Assembly (NCBI GenBank): GCA_020086605.1
Contig: JACBWW010000023.1
Coordinates: 1,014,225-1,078,224, forward strand
DNA length: 64,000 bases
Reading direction: 5' to 3'
From: Lanius collurio
Lineage: Eukaryota; Chordata; Aves; Passeriformes; Laniidae
Positions 13,569 to 25,591 of this stretch are shown one piece after another. Each line of letters starts with the position of its first letter. Positions within the stretch are counted from its first letter, which is position 1. Below the pieces are notes generated by a model that saw only the letters and a program-made list of their open reading frames with translations, was not told the DNA's origin and searched no databases. A program made the translations under genes and the position numbers.

Positions 13569-14296
13569 GTAGAGCTAATATTGTCCTTCTATCTTGACTA
13601 CGTGTTTTGTTCTACCTTAAGAAGTCTCCTAATTTTAGAAAGCAAGAAAATAAGTCACTGATTTTGAGGGATCCTCAAGGACCAGAAGATCACATTTCTT
13701 GTGTGATATTCCAACTGGAAATTTTATTAATGCATTATTTTCAATTCAATAGTAGTGGTTTCATTCAGCAAATGTTTTGAAATACTCAAAATTGTCTTAA
13801 ATGTGCATCTTATTCTTAGCCAAATGTACTAATGTTTCAATGGTGTAGAGGCTTTCGTTTTATTATATAAAATGCTATGTCAAGAGAAATATTTGACAAA
13901 AGTCATTTGAAATCACTGACATCCCTCAGAAAATACCTCAACAGAAATTCTAGCATTGGATACACCTGAGAGTTTTTTGTACATTTTCATGGAAGTATCA
14001 CCTAACATCAGGCAATGACTGCACTTTTTAGTAAACAACATAGAGACAAGGAGCTAATCTGCAGTCTAACACACACTGGCAATGTCTTCTGTTCATCAAA
14101 ACCATCTCCTACTGGTATCTGTAAACCTATATATGAAAAGATTCATGACATGTAACAGCATTTTCCCTCATGTCCTAAAAAGAGCTTCTCCATCAAACTG
14201 AACGGACTGAACCAAGAAAATGCCGTCTGTACTTATTACATATTCTTAACCCTTCTTTAACAGCTGATTAACCTTTGGGATCTCTGTTGTCTGCAG
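13569..14296. other. SLC6A2: SLC6A2 intron, 728 bp
   Basis: AT-rich intronic sequence between the TM4 and TM5 exons. I see no repeat, RNA gene or open frame of note. It ends with a short pyrimidine stretch and the acceptor tctgcag. Confidence 0.85.
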
Positions 14297-14431
14297 GTTG
14301 TTTGGATAACAGCCACTTTGCCTTATGTTGTATTATTTGTCTTATTAATACATGGAATAACCCTGCCAGGTGCATACAATGGAATAAATGCATACCTGCA
14401 CATAGATTTCAGAAGATTAAAAGAAGCCACA
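14297..14431 (+). CDS. SLC6A2: SLC6A2 exon encoding TM5 and start of EL3
   Basis: This is a 135-bp phase-0 exon of 45 codons between acceptor tctgcag and donor gtaagt. It reads [20 protein letters not shown], then [14 protein letters not shown] and [11 protein letters not shown]. The TM5 helix, the TLPGA turn and the INAYLHIDF extracellular segment are hallmarks of the monoamine branch of SLC6. The few differences from the human protein are mostly conservative (for example Phe to Val in TM5 and Tyr to Arg before LKEAT). It joins the preceding exon at a Lys-Val codon boundary without loss of frame. Confidence 0.97.
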
Positions 14432-17400
14432 GTAAGTGTACTCTTCTGTTCTTATTCCTTCATTATTAAACCTGTTGCCCTTGTTACTGAAACTGAAACT
14501 ATTACAGCTAACTTCTGAAACTAATAGCCATGCTTCTGCCTAAGCATAGTCCACTGTCTCTGACAGTTTAACTTTCCAATACTCTCCAAAACAGATCTCA
14601 CACTGAACCCAAACAATTCAGCTCACAAAACACCTGTGTGAAGGCACTTACAGGTGTGGCAGACCCTTACAGCAGTCCATGCTTTGACTACACCCAGTAA
14701 ACTGCAATATCTTTTATACAGCAAAATGGAGTCATGCAAAATTTCATTCTCAAAAGGCTAAGAATTCCCTCGAGAAGAAAATCTTGCTTTCTGAATCACT
14801 AGCTTAAATATTAACCTAGAAAAAAAAAAATCCTGGCCTATGCAAACCTTGCTAAACATATGAAGTCAGGACTAATTCACCTAATCAAACCATGGTTCTT
14901 CATACAAATAAGATTTTCAATAGTATGGTGTTCTTATCTTACTATTGAAAGTAATGTACATTTCACTGTATCATTGAACAACATTAACAACATTAAGTGT
15001 ATCCAAACCAACCCAATTTGTGGAGTCAGTTGGAACTAAGACTTATTTCATACGTTGTAAAGCAAAATCTACAAGTACAGTCACTAAATACATGAAATTA
15101 GCAGCAGTTCAGACCTACAAAGAACAAAGACTACAGAGATATTTTACCCCTCTACTATTTTAAACACAGCACAAATAAATTACAAGACAGTAGTATCTCT
15201 ATGGATAGGTCACAAGGCCATTCAAATGGTTATAAATCTGAAAAGAGACAGCATAATTTTGCTAGAAGGAAATGCATCACCTTGAAAAGTTGCAGCTTTC
15301 AGAAATGTCTGCAGTCTGTCCAGAGTTGCACTGTACCTTTCCTATGAATCCTATGTTGATTTTTCCTGAATTATTAAAAGACCTCAAGTGTTAGAATACT
15401 TATATTTTTTATATTCTTAGCCAAAAAATACTTCCCTGACTTTTTAATGCTAAATTGGAAAACTGGCATTTCTTCTAAAACAGACCCAGACTCCATGTCT
15501 AATTTGGAATAATCAAATCAAATTTCAAATATGGGATTTTCATCCACCTTTGTCACAAGGAAATAGCCACCCCAGTAATTCACATTTATGCATATGCACA
15601 AATACAAATATGCAAAGATGAACAAAGCAGGTGCTTATATTTTTCTTATATATTTTATATAAAAACATCACAGTTTCAACTAGATGTCTATGGAGCTGTC
15701 CCAGCTTGCACCAGCTCAGAATCCAGGCCTCCATATCTGCCTTCTGCTTCTGAAAGGATATTCTGTGTGCTGCTCTTTCTTTCTTGGCTTAATATTTCTG
15801 CAGCTGCTATTTAGATGACCCTAAAGTTATTTGTTTCTAAGACTAAATTTTTCAGACAACAACAACAACAAAAAGTTACACTAGAATAATAAAAGACTGA
15901 AGATCACTAATGCTGAGAAGTGTCACTAACTGCTTTGTCATGTCAGCCCTTCCCCTCTTGGAGACTGGGATCCCTGCTGCTGTAATAGCCTTTTGAGTTT
16001 AATCTTTGTCCTCAGGCTCCAAAGAATATAATCCCACTTCATTTCTATGTCAGTGCATCCCTGGATGTGACTGATGATTTTTTTATTTCTTCCAAATGAA
16101 GAATCTAACAAAGAAACTCCTTAAGTCACAAACAGTAATGACCCACAAAGGGCTTTGCCAATGCCCTTCTAAAAGCCCTTAGATCACTGTCAAGGTGTGC
16201 CCCAATTACTGGAGCCACAAACTGCACTGAACATGCACAAAAGTTAAAATGGCATAAACACTGAAGAAAGCTGGAAAGACTGATGACTGCCTACTGTAAA
16301 ATGTTTCTGTTTGTTTATTTTTTCATACATGTAAAAACAATATCCTATCATATATTAGACTATGAATTGATCAGAAGCTGTGAAAGTGAGAAATATGAGT
16401 GTGAACTGCAGAAGGAGCCCTTCTGTCTTACATCCTGCTGGGTTACAACAAAGAGAATGTTTTGTGTTTCATCTTAATTGCAAAGGAATTTCTGGTTTCT
16501 GCCCTTCTTTCCCTTCACCTTGATTGTCTCAGTTTGTTTTCTGATCAGTTACTATGAGCCAAGAGTCTTAACAGATATTTCAGCATGTGCTTAAATCCTC
16601 TGGGAGGCAGCAGGTGCTCTCTCACTCGAGTCAACAGGACTTAAGCACATGCTTAAGGGTGCTTGAACAGTAGGGAGAAAGGCTGAGTACAACTGCACTG
16701 GCAAGATACAAAAGATACACAAAAACACTGAGAACAAGTGCCTTATGGTAGCAGTGTGCAGATCTAGTTAGTGTTTAAACAAAACTGATGTTAAAAATAT
16801 TCAGGAATTTTGTCAACCAAAAAAGTTGCCTGATTTTTTTTAAAAAACGGGAAAAAATGTAAGTGGCTTCGCATCCCTCCCTCTGCATTCTTATCCACAT
16901 AAACGCTTTTCAGAGAGTACAACCTTATCTGATTTCAATCTTTGTGTGAAAATAGAATATTAGTATATAACTAGTATATAAAAAGAATGAGTAAGGAATT
17001 AAGGTTACAGGATTGTTTTGTTATTCATTGAAAGAAAAAAAAACATGTATGAACTATCATTTAAGAAAATCATATCCTCCTATCCACTGGTTAGCAATTA
17101 ACACTTCACAAACTGCTTTTCATATTATCTTTCAAGTAATCAACTCTCCACAGTTCATAAAATTAAGTTTTTCTACAAACCCAGAGTACCATAAGTGGTT
17201 CCCAGTCTCCAGCAGGCAGCAGTTGAAAGCATCTATCATCTGTGTTGAGAAAAGAAGCCATCACCAGCCTAAGTGCTTTCATATATCATGTCAGCATGGG
17301 ATAAGGCACTCTCTTCCTTTCCACTAAGCCAAATATGAAAGTGTGGCACTAAAATCCCCATTCACATGGAGCTCATAAGCTGCTTAGATCTGTTAGAAAG

Positions 17401-18333
17401 CTGCTGCTGAATAGATCTAATATATCTGATTTTGTAGAGATGGATGAATGATGAAATCCAGAGATTTTCACAGTTCTTGCAGAGTTCTTGGCAGATTTAA
17501 TCAAACACTGCAGATCTCCTTTTGAGAAATGTTGAGTTTTATTCACAACACTGACCTCTGTTTAAGATGCTCATTGAAGTATCTCTGTGTAAGAACAGAA
17601 AAGGGGAAACCCTCATTAACCAAGGTAGGCTATTTTCAGGGAACCAGGACTGTGGCATTGTTCCTGACTGGATGAATGGACGTTGGTATGCAGCAACACT
17701 TTAGAAAATGTTACAGCTTTTAAAATTTTTTCCTTAGTGGACCATGCTTAAAATGATCAAGCTGCATCTAAACTGAAATTTCTTGACTATCACAGAAATA
17801 ACTCTTTCTCCAACTAAGATAGAAAGCTGAGAGATGATCTGCATGGTTCTGTTCACAGCACATCACTCATGCTTCAGCTCCTGAATCAGGAAAGTGCTGT
17901 GCAAAGTGCACTAACAGTCACACAAAGGAAGCTCTAGTATGGGAAAGAAAATGTCCTGTAACTCTTGACCCATTAACTATTTTTGGTTTTCTGGTTGTGC
18001 ATTCCAAGCTAACTTGGAACAAGAACTATTGGAAGTGTATTCTGTCACCCTGGAGAAAAGCCCTGCAGTCGTTTCAGTACTGGGTAAAATCTCACAAGCA
18101 CACATGGCCCTGCAGAGCCCACCCTGGCAGCAGTGTGTGTGCACTGAGGACCTGCCCACTGCTCCAGCCTCACCCCCCCACGTTAGGCCAGTCCAGTCCA
18201 GGGCCATGCTCCATGTGACACACTCCCAACAGCATGAATGCCAATTGTTTTCCAAAAGCCAATTGTCTTGCTTTGCTCCTGATGTATTCTTGTGGGCTGG
18301 ACTGACACTGGCAATGTTGGTGTCATTATGCAG
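14432..18333. other. SLC6A2: SLC6A2 intron, 3.9 kb
   Basis: AT-rich intron. A GC-richer portion at about 18000-18250, close to the next acceptor, gives overlapping open frames on both strands without recognisable motifs. I read it as a chance or old-repeat feature. Short A runs occur, for example near 14820. No RNA gene is visible. Confidence 0.8.
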
Positions 18334-18437
18334 GTATGGATTGATGCAGCTACTCAGATATTTTACTCCTTAGGAGCTGGGTTTGGAGTTTTAATTGCAT
18401 TTGCAAGTTACAATAAGTTTGACAACAACTGCTACAG
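18334..18437 (+). CDS. SLC6A2: SLC6A2 exon encoding TM6 (substrate, Na+ and Cl- site)
   Basis: This 104-bp exon lies between acceptor tgcag and donor gtaaga. It reads [20 protein letters not shown], then [14 protein letters not shown] plus the first two bases of Arg. TM6 is the unwound helix that forms much of the central binding site. The Gln and Ser that help bind chloride, and the SLGAGFG loop around substrate, are all present. It differs from the human sequence as I recall it at one residue only: Tyr (TAC, 18364-18366) stands where human NET has Phe317, the position equivalent to the extracellular-gate Phe of SERT and DAT. The KFDNNCY end is NET-specific (DAT has a Thr before NN). Confidence 0.97.
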
Positions 18438-19134
18438 GTAAGAGCTTATTCTTCCATTACTGCTGCAAAATTATACTATTTTACTCTGACTGCAGCTGAA
18501 ATAAGTATTAAACTATCTTTTTATCTTCAGTCATATATTAATGATGGTGAGTCTTGTGTAGACATAGTAACCAACCCAAATCTTGAAACACTGTCTTCCC
18601 TACTGAAATTTTAGTAACAGGAACCTGCCAAGATATCTGCTGCACTGCAAAGCAGGATGGGATTAGGTCTGGACTTTAGACAGCTGTGTAAACTGTGCTG
18701 GTGTTTGCCTTTCAAAAGTACCATTAAGGGCAACAGTGAACATAGGGCAAAATCTTATTGGTCCAGGAACTACACACAGAAAGATTTCAGCTTCCAAAAA
18801 GGTTTCAGTGCTTTGGGATTATATTTCTGATATTTTACATTGCGCTCCAGTTTAGGAATGTACTTTAAATCAAGTCAGATTGTGTTTTGCTGAATCACCA
18901 CCATGGTAATTCAGCCAGAATCACTCTGCACCTTCAGAGAAATTCCAACATTTAGATGTTTTCTTAACATTCCAATCTGGAATGAAAACAAGCATCCCAT
19001 GAAATATAAATTCAGAAAGTACATGTATTATAAATCCATTGTGAACTGAAGGATGGGGGGAAAAATATTAAAGACAATCCCTATCTAGTTCTCAAAGTTT
19101 TTTCTTACTGGGCTGTTCTTCTCTCCATGCTTAG
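18438..19134. other. SLC6A2: SLC6A2 intron, 697 bp
   Basis: Short AT-rich intron without recognisable repeats or RNA genes. It ends with a pyrimidine-rich tract and the acceptor ttag. Confidence 0.85.
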
Positions 19135-19259
19135 GGATGCTCTGCTGACTAGCACCATTAACTGTGTCACAAGCTTCATCTCAGGATTTGCAATTTTCTC
19201 CATATTGGGCTACATGGCTCATGAGCACAAAGTTAAAATTGAGGATGTAGCTACTGAAG
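19135..19259 (+). CDS. SLC6A2: SLC6A2 exon encoding TM7 and start of EL4
   Basis: This 125-bp exon starts with the third base of the split Arg codon and ends with the first base of a Gly codon; the donor is gtaggc. It reads [20 protein letters not shown], then [20 protein letters not shown] and E. The Asn of INC and the Ser of TSF occupy the TM7 ion-binding positions (equivalent to human Asn350 and Ser354). [11 protein letters not shown] marks the TM7 end and the EL4 start. Differences from human are conservative (for example Ser to Thr before INC, Val to Ile, Asn to Lys in the loop). Confidence 0.97.
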
Positions 19260-19990
19260 GTAGGCAGTTAATTTTATATTAATTTTACCCCTTTTTGTCC
19301 ATCATGTTTTTGCAAATGTGTCTCTATTTGTTTCCAATGAGTGTGTGAAAATGTCATGGAAGTGAACTGAATTAACTTACTTGAAACTAGAACTCTGTGT
19401 TTAAACCTCTTGTTGAAATGTGAACTAAATATGGTATTGATTCACCTCACCTGGAATTGAAGCTCCCCAGCCTCTTGCCCCCACAGCTGTTGCCCATTCA
19501 GCAAACAGGTATTCACCACTGGATAGTATCTTACAAAAGTATTGCTGTTCAGTGCCACAGGGACTGGTTTTGATGGTTCTGCTAAGCTCAGCTCTGTAGT
19601 CCTTTCCCTGGGAACAGGCCACCCACGATCTCAGCTCCTGCACTTCTCATCACATCCAAGAGTTCGCTTGCCAAACAGTCAACAGTCCCACATCCACATA
19701 ATTCCTTCTCCACTACAAAGCTGAAAAATAACTAGTAAGGTTGCAAATCCCATAAAAGATTATTTGAAATGGAAAAGGACAGGGTTTTTTTAACACCAAA
19801 CCATCAGGAGTAAATAATTAAAAGCATTTTAGATATATTTTGGTATAATGCAAATTTTGTTTTAACAGGTACTCAGAATGTGACAAGGACTGAAATGAAA
19901 CTTAGTCATGATTTATCTTATTAAAATGAACACTTTTGTGAAGATAAACATCATTTAGTGACACTTTCCCCCCCCCCATTTCTATTCCAG
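19260..19990. other. SLC6A2: SLC6A2 intron, 731 bp
   Basis: Short intron. It contains a C9 homopolymer at about 19970-19978 within the polypyrimidine tract just before the acceptor ctattccag. No other feature is seen. Confidence 0.85.
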
Positions 19991-20103
19991 GAGCTGGTTT
20001 AGTTTTCATCCTGTACCCAGAGGCAATTTCAACTCTTTCAGGATCTACATTTTGGGCTGTGGTGTTCTTCATCATGCTCCTTACTCTTGGCATTGACAGT
20101 TCT
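19991..20103 (+). CDS. SLC6A2: SLC6A2 exon encoding EL4 end and most of TM8
   Basis: This 113-bp exon lies between a C-rich acceptor and the donor gtgagt. The first two bases complete Gly and the exon ends on a full Ser codon. It reads [20 protein letters not shown], then [17 protein letters not shown]. The Asp and first Ser of IDSS belong to the Na2 sodium site in TM8. The pair of serines adjoins the catechol-binding region. Compared with human, Val to Ile, Ala to Thr and Leu to Ile occur within TM8, with the ion ligands unchanged. Confidence 0.97.
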
Positions 20104-22645
20104 GTGAGTATTTTTTCTTTCTAGCCTTGACATTGTTCTTTTCCTGTTATATTCTGTAACTGCAGAGGCATCAACCTTAAGCAGAGGGTTACACTTCAAA
20201 TAAACATTCTATACATTCCCAAAATCTGTTTTCACAGTCACAGACAACATAGCAATACTATTACTCCATGTATTATAATGACTCAAAATCATTAAGAAGT
20301 TTAGGAAAAGATTTAACTTTTTACAATCCAGTAAATATTTACTTCCTGCTACTTTTTATGACCTTACAGAGGGGCTGTTCATCAACAGTTATTATACTTA
20401 AAGATATGACCCAACTGAACTTTTACTACTATGAACCAGCAAAAAGGTTTTGGAACCCTCCTTGCAAAACACAAGACATTGAATAAAGTGATTTCTAGAA
20501 AGGATTATAGTAGATGTGCTGAAATCCATTAATCTGCTCAAGACAGACAATGTCTGAAGGTACTCCCATTGTTTTTCTACAAGCCATGATACAGAATTTC
20601 CTGTAAATTTAATCACAATTTTAAAATCATGCCAGAATATTTCCACAGTGGTTTCACTTTCCTATAATCTTACTGTTAAATGTCTAGTCTAACAAGTGTA
20701 TTTGCTCTTTCCATAATGTGATAAATTTTACCCCACCATGATATTCAGGATCACAGAAACTTCATCTCAGAAAACATTCCAAGTCCCCAAACAAGTTTTG
20801 TACTCCTTTGTTCTTGCCAAAGAGATATCAAGACATCCTGTTATATTTAGCTTAAAGGCTGATTAATTTCCAGAAAACCAAATAGGGTCTTCAAGGAATA
20901 GTGAACCATGGACAAACTTTCATCCTCTATAGTAGGGTAGGGGTTTCTAACTATTCCAAAGCATAGATGTCTCTTTTGAAGTTCAGAATGTACTAAGTTG
21001 ACCTAGGAATTTCTTCCTGAAAATGGTAAAACATGGTGTTTTCATTGCTTACAACTTCAGGAAATTCATTCCTTTTCAAAGACAAGAAAGGGAAAGAATG
21101 AATTGACATGGAGAAGAGCAAAACTAAAAAAATGAGGTTGCAGCAGGAAGCTTTGATAATCATTGGCAAATAGCTGAATGAGATCTTGTGGAGTGAGGGC
21201 TGAGCTGTAAAGGTCAGATTCAGGTCTAAATACTTCCAAAGTGTTTGGATTTTTGGATTACAGCTGAGATTCAATGAAGTTTGTCTATATAGACTAAGAT
21301 CTGGATCCTTAGACAAAAGTTTGAATGAGGATTATATCTGGGACTGTAGCTTGGCCATTTTTCAACTGTAAGAAAATATGAAGGATTGAAATGAAGGTTT
21401 CAATGAAGGGTTTAGCACAGTGAAAGGACGTGAATGGCCAGTAGGAAAAAGGCAGAATGAAGAAGAAAAAAATTCATGCTCAGAAGTATCTAGAGCCAAA
21501 AGAGTTAACTTTGCAACTGCAGTAAATGTAGGGCAATATAAAGAAACATTCGAGAGTCAAAGACATGGGGCTTTAGATTGCAGAATACGCTTTTCCTACA
21601 AGTGGAGAAAACTCTTCTGGAGCTAATTAAAATACAGTGAACTAGTGACCAAGTTTAGTTCTTTCCTTCTAAAAGGGGAAAGATTACTGGTTCAAGATCT
21701 ATCAGTTTCCCAAAGAAAACTCGGGTTCTGCAGTCCGTTTTATGGTGAGAATTCTCTGTTACTGATTTCAACCAGGAATATTTTAATCAAATGCTTATAG
21801 GAAAGAGACAGGCTATGTCAGCACCTACTTACCAACTATTATATTGCACCAAGCTCTCCAGATCTTGCTGTGGTCTTTTAGCATCACAAAACGCATAGAA
21901 TTAAGCCTCTCCAAAATACTAAATAAATTTGTTTACTATGACAAAAAATTGAAATTAATTTTCATAGCTTTTTGTTGGAGTGGGGGCAGAGTGTTTTCAT
22001 TAAAGGAAAGAAACTAAAACTCATAAACACGTACGTAATCCAGCAATTTAAATGAAAACTTGGAAAGTACCTTTCCTGTATTGCAAAACAATGACTGATA
22101 TTCAGCATTAACTTCTAGAAAGCAAAATTCTTTCATGTTGCCAACAAAAAAAAAAAAAATACGTCAAGCTTCCTTTGTAGTACTTCTTCCAGACCTGTAA
22201 AAACTTCTGTCAAGCTGGATTTCATTAATCAATGGCTAAAGTGAATCTTTGTTCAGTACACTTCTTCTACATGCTTGTTGTGCCTGTCTTTATTTAAGAA
22301 ATACCTTAAGGAGCTCAGTTACTTAAGCTACCAGCTTTTTCCCCAGAGTTTATTAAAATGTATATTATTGTCTGCAAAGTACTGTCTACTTATTGTTCTG
22401 TTGAGTCAGCAGAGAGGATCGACAGAGGACACGGCTGTGGAGGCAACAACCACTGCTCTTGATGCCCAGCTGCCTGACTCAGTCCTTCACCAGAAGGAAG
22501 TAAAGCCTCATAACAGCAGTGACTTACAGATGAAATGTCAGACATCACAGAGTAGTTGGGAATTACACAAACTGCTTTGCATTCTTCAGTCTGTATTTCC
22601 AACAGTCAGGAGCATTTAACCAGAGCTCTTCCTTCCCTTCCTCAG
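20104..22645. other. SLC6A2: SLC6A2 intron, 2.5 kb
   Basis: AT-rich intron with an A-rich homopolymer near 22146-22159. Open frames of up to about 100 codons occur on both strands but have no recognisable motif. The acceptor is a pyrimidine-rich tract ending cctcag. Confidence 0.8.
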
Positions 22646-22774
22646 ATGGGTGGGATGGAGGCTGTCATCACTGGCTTGGCAGATGATTTCCACCTTCTGA
22701 AGCAGCACAGAAAGCTCTTCACCTTTGGTGTTTCTTTTGGCACTTTCCTACTTGCCCTTTTTTGCATTACCAAT
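22646..22774 (+). CDS. SLC6A2: SLC6A2 exon encoding TM8 end, IL4 and TM9
   Basis: This is a 129-bp phase-0 exon of 43 codons between cctcag and gtaagt. It reads [20 protein letters not shown], then [20 protein letters not shown] and [14 protein letters not shown] is the invariant C-terminal half of TM8, contributing to the substrate and sodium sites. HRKLFTFGV starts TM9. The loop residues (HLLKQ against human QVLKR) and the last codon (Asn against Lys) differ; the helix core does not. Confidence 0.97.
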
Positions 22775-25491
22775 GTAAGTACAACAAAAGTTTCCATCAA
22801 AATGTTACCTTAAAAATGCCATTAACCCTGTCGATGAAATATGGATAGGTTTTGACGACTATTTTTATTATAAATTTTAGTTCTTAAACAACTTCTGTTC
22901 AGAACATCACTTTCAATCTTACATATATGAAGTTTCTCTGGATTTTGGCACAAGATGATTTGCTATCAATCAAGCCTACAAGTCTTTGTTACAAAGAACT
23001 GTCTGTGCTGCTGCTGGGGTTTTTTTTGTTCTGTGTGCTTTCTTTTGTGTTTGTTTGGGGGGTTTTCTTGTTTGGTTTTGGATTTTTGAGTCACATTAGA
23101 TGGAACTGTGTAGAGTGCTTATTCCTCTGTGAAGAACTAAGAATTTAAAGCGACCAGACCATCTGGCTGTGCTCTTCTTGAAGAAAGTAAGAGAGACTCA
23201 CTTCTTGTGAAAGGAGTGCAGTCATGATAATGATCTTCTCTCCCCACCTTGTTTCTTAATGTTCCTTCATGTACCTTAAATCTTGACATCTTTTACCCTT
23301 ACCACCACATAAAGCACACAGAAAACTAACTCTGAACATCTAGTAACCTGTATTTATCCCTACCCTCAGACTGAATGTTTTTGCCTCATCTGGTTTTTGA
23401 CAACTAATTAAGCAATGAGAATTACATTGTCCTAGGCTGGAGAGAACTTTCTTTTTTTTTTTTGACCATAAAAAAAGCAAAGATGCCAAAACTGTCAAAA
23501 ACATCTGAAACTTGAGGAATAAACCACGAAAGCAGATGTGCTGAACCTCTCTCCATTCCTAGAAATGGTTTCCACATCTATTCTTAAGATTACTGAAATG
23601 GCATAAGTTTATAAATAACTAAGTTCTTTCTACAATAAAATACCCCAATATTTTCACTCCAGTTTCCTCAAACTGAGAAACATTTGAGACTCTAAAAACA
23701 GATATATAATTTTAAATACCTATCTTTTTAATACCATTCTATTTCTATTGATACCTAGAAACTGAACATGCCCTTGTTTATTCAAAGTTTCAACTGGAAT
23801 GAAAGTTCCTGAAGTACAATATCAGAATAAATTCAGTGTTAAGAACCTGAACAGGTGCCAGTGGGTGCAATTCCACTGCCTCCAAGTGAGCTGTAGCTAT
23901 TCAAGATAACAACCTAACTAGCTTTTAAATAATGGCACCTGTTTAGACTAAAGTTTACCTCTTCAGCTGGAATTCACAAAACTGTCCAGAATTGTCCAAA
24001 TGTATTGGGTCACGTAACTGAGGAACAATATTTCTAATGTGTAAAAAATAAAAAGAAAAACCCTTGTGAGAATATCACATGAAATTAATGTTTGATGTTT
24101 TCCCCCTGAATTTTTAAGGCTGTATTTTCAAAAGTAGCTGTTTCTGAAACAAATATGTTTCTTACAAAATCATATTAGTAATTAATTTTGCTAAGTTTGA
24201 TTGCAAAGGCGTTCATTTGGAGCAGGTGTAGAGCAAAAACAAGAGGTCAAACTCAAATGTCATTCCATATGCAACATTTTCTAACACAACAACCAAAGTT
24301 CATTCCATTTCCGGACAAGTCCCCACAGAATTAAAAACCTAGACAAGGCCTGAGTACTGGTATCCCTATTTTTGTAAATATGCACAGCTGTTTCAGAAAA
24401 ACATCTTTAAAAAAATAAAAGGCAACTGATTACAGAGACTAAAATCACCAACAGATCTAAACAGGACAAGTGCTACTTACACCATTGGTGTTAAAAACCA
24501 CAGAAAATAATTCCTTTGTTCCTCTCCTTCTGAACAGGCATAATCAGATTAAGTTTGGTTGTAAAAAGACATTTTAACAAAAATCTACTGCAACCACAAA
24601 CATTTCAGTTGTTTACATGTGACAAAGACTTTCCTGAAACACTTTACTGGGTTCATTTTGTAACAAATCTGGATCTGATGATCTTCCATTCCTCTGTAGC
24701 CCAAACTCAGCAAAATGAGCAGTAATTTACACAAATACACACCACATTGTAAAACACAGCAAGAAGTAGTCACATTGCAGCTAAAAGAAATACCAGTGAA
24801 ACAAGACTTTAGTAAATGCATTTCCACTTCTCAGTCATGAACCACTGAAGCACAGAATGTGCTCTTGTGAAGGAACACAAGGTTTGCTGTCTCCACTGAG
24901 CAAAGGTTTGCAAATACCACAGCCCAGAGACTAAATAGGGCACAGCAGCTTCTTGCTGTACTGGTGACAGAATTAACATCATCTTCTGCCTTTGGAGGAG
25001 CAGTGGGCAAGAGAGATGCAGGCAGGGGCACAGAGACATCAGACCAACACTACAGATTTGCTGGCCTGCAGAACAAGTGGCCTTAGGAACAAACAGTGGC
25101 CTATGGAAACTCTTGGAGTGCTCCATTCCTGCCATTAATTTAGGAAATTCGTCATTAACTGCTGTAGACATGTCCTGCCCTACAAGCTGCTGATCATTTT
25201 CCCAAACTTCCACTGAACAGGAGTGCCAAGAGAACTCACTAATCTGAGGTTTCTGTTTCCCAGTGAATGAGGACATGTGTGAAATGAAGCCTCTTTAGAA
25301 GAGTTGCAAGTCTGATTCCACTATTTTGTATGCAGCTATGAACCTGTGTCTGCAGCATCAGATGCAAATTAAAATACTTGGGTTAAGATAATGCTTCAAG
25401 TAAAGCAGATTTCTGTTATGTAGATACTAAACTACTGAGATGATTTTATTTGTAACTTTGCTTTGTGGCATCTTTTAACTCCCCGTTGCAG
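22775..25491. other. SLC6A2: SLC6A2 intron, 2.7 kb
   Basis: AT-rich intron. A T/G-rich stretch at about 23000-23090 and A/T homopolymers (for example T runs near 23450) are the only low-complexity features. A GC-richer patch at about 24810-25280 has a long open frame on the minus strand without recognisable domains. I treat that frame as spurious. Confidence 0.8.
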
Positions 25492-25591
25492 GGTGGAATT
25501 TATGTGCTCACACTTCTGGACACATTTGCAGCTGGGACTTCAATATTGTTTGCTGTTCTAATGGAAGCAATTGGAGTATCCTGGTTTTATG
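25492..25591 (+). CDS. SLC6A2: SLC6A2 exon encoding TM10
   Basis: This 100-bp exon lies between acceptor gttgcag and donor gtaagc. It reads [20 protein letters not shown], then [13 protein letters not shown] plus the first base of Gly. The [10 protein letters not shown] start of TM10 carries residues of the extracellular salt-bridge gate region. The exon is identical to the human protein as I remember it. It links in frame to the previous exon (Asn-Gly) and the next (Gly-Val-Asp). Confidence 0.97.

Noticed and set aside
24809..25276. 155-codon minus-strand open frame inside an SLC6A2 intron
   Set aside because: No motif, low-quality composition and no splice or promoter context; considered chance, though it is the longest frame in the window.
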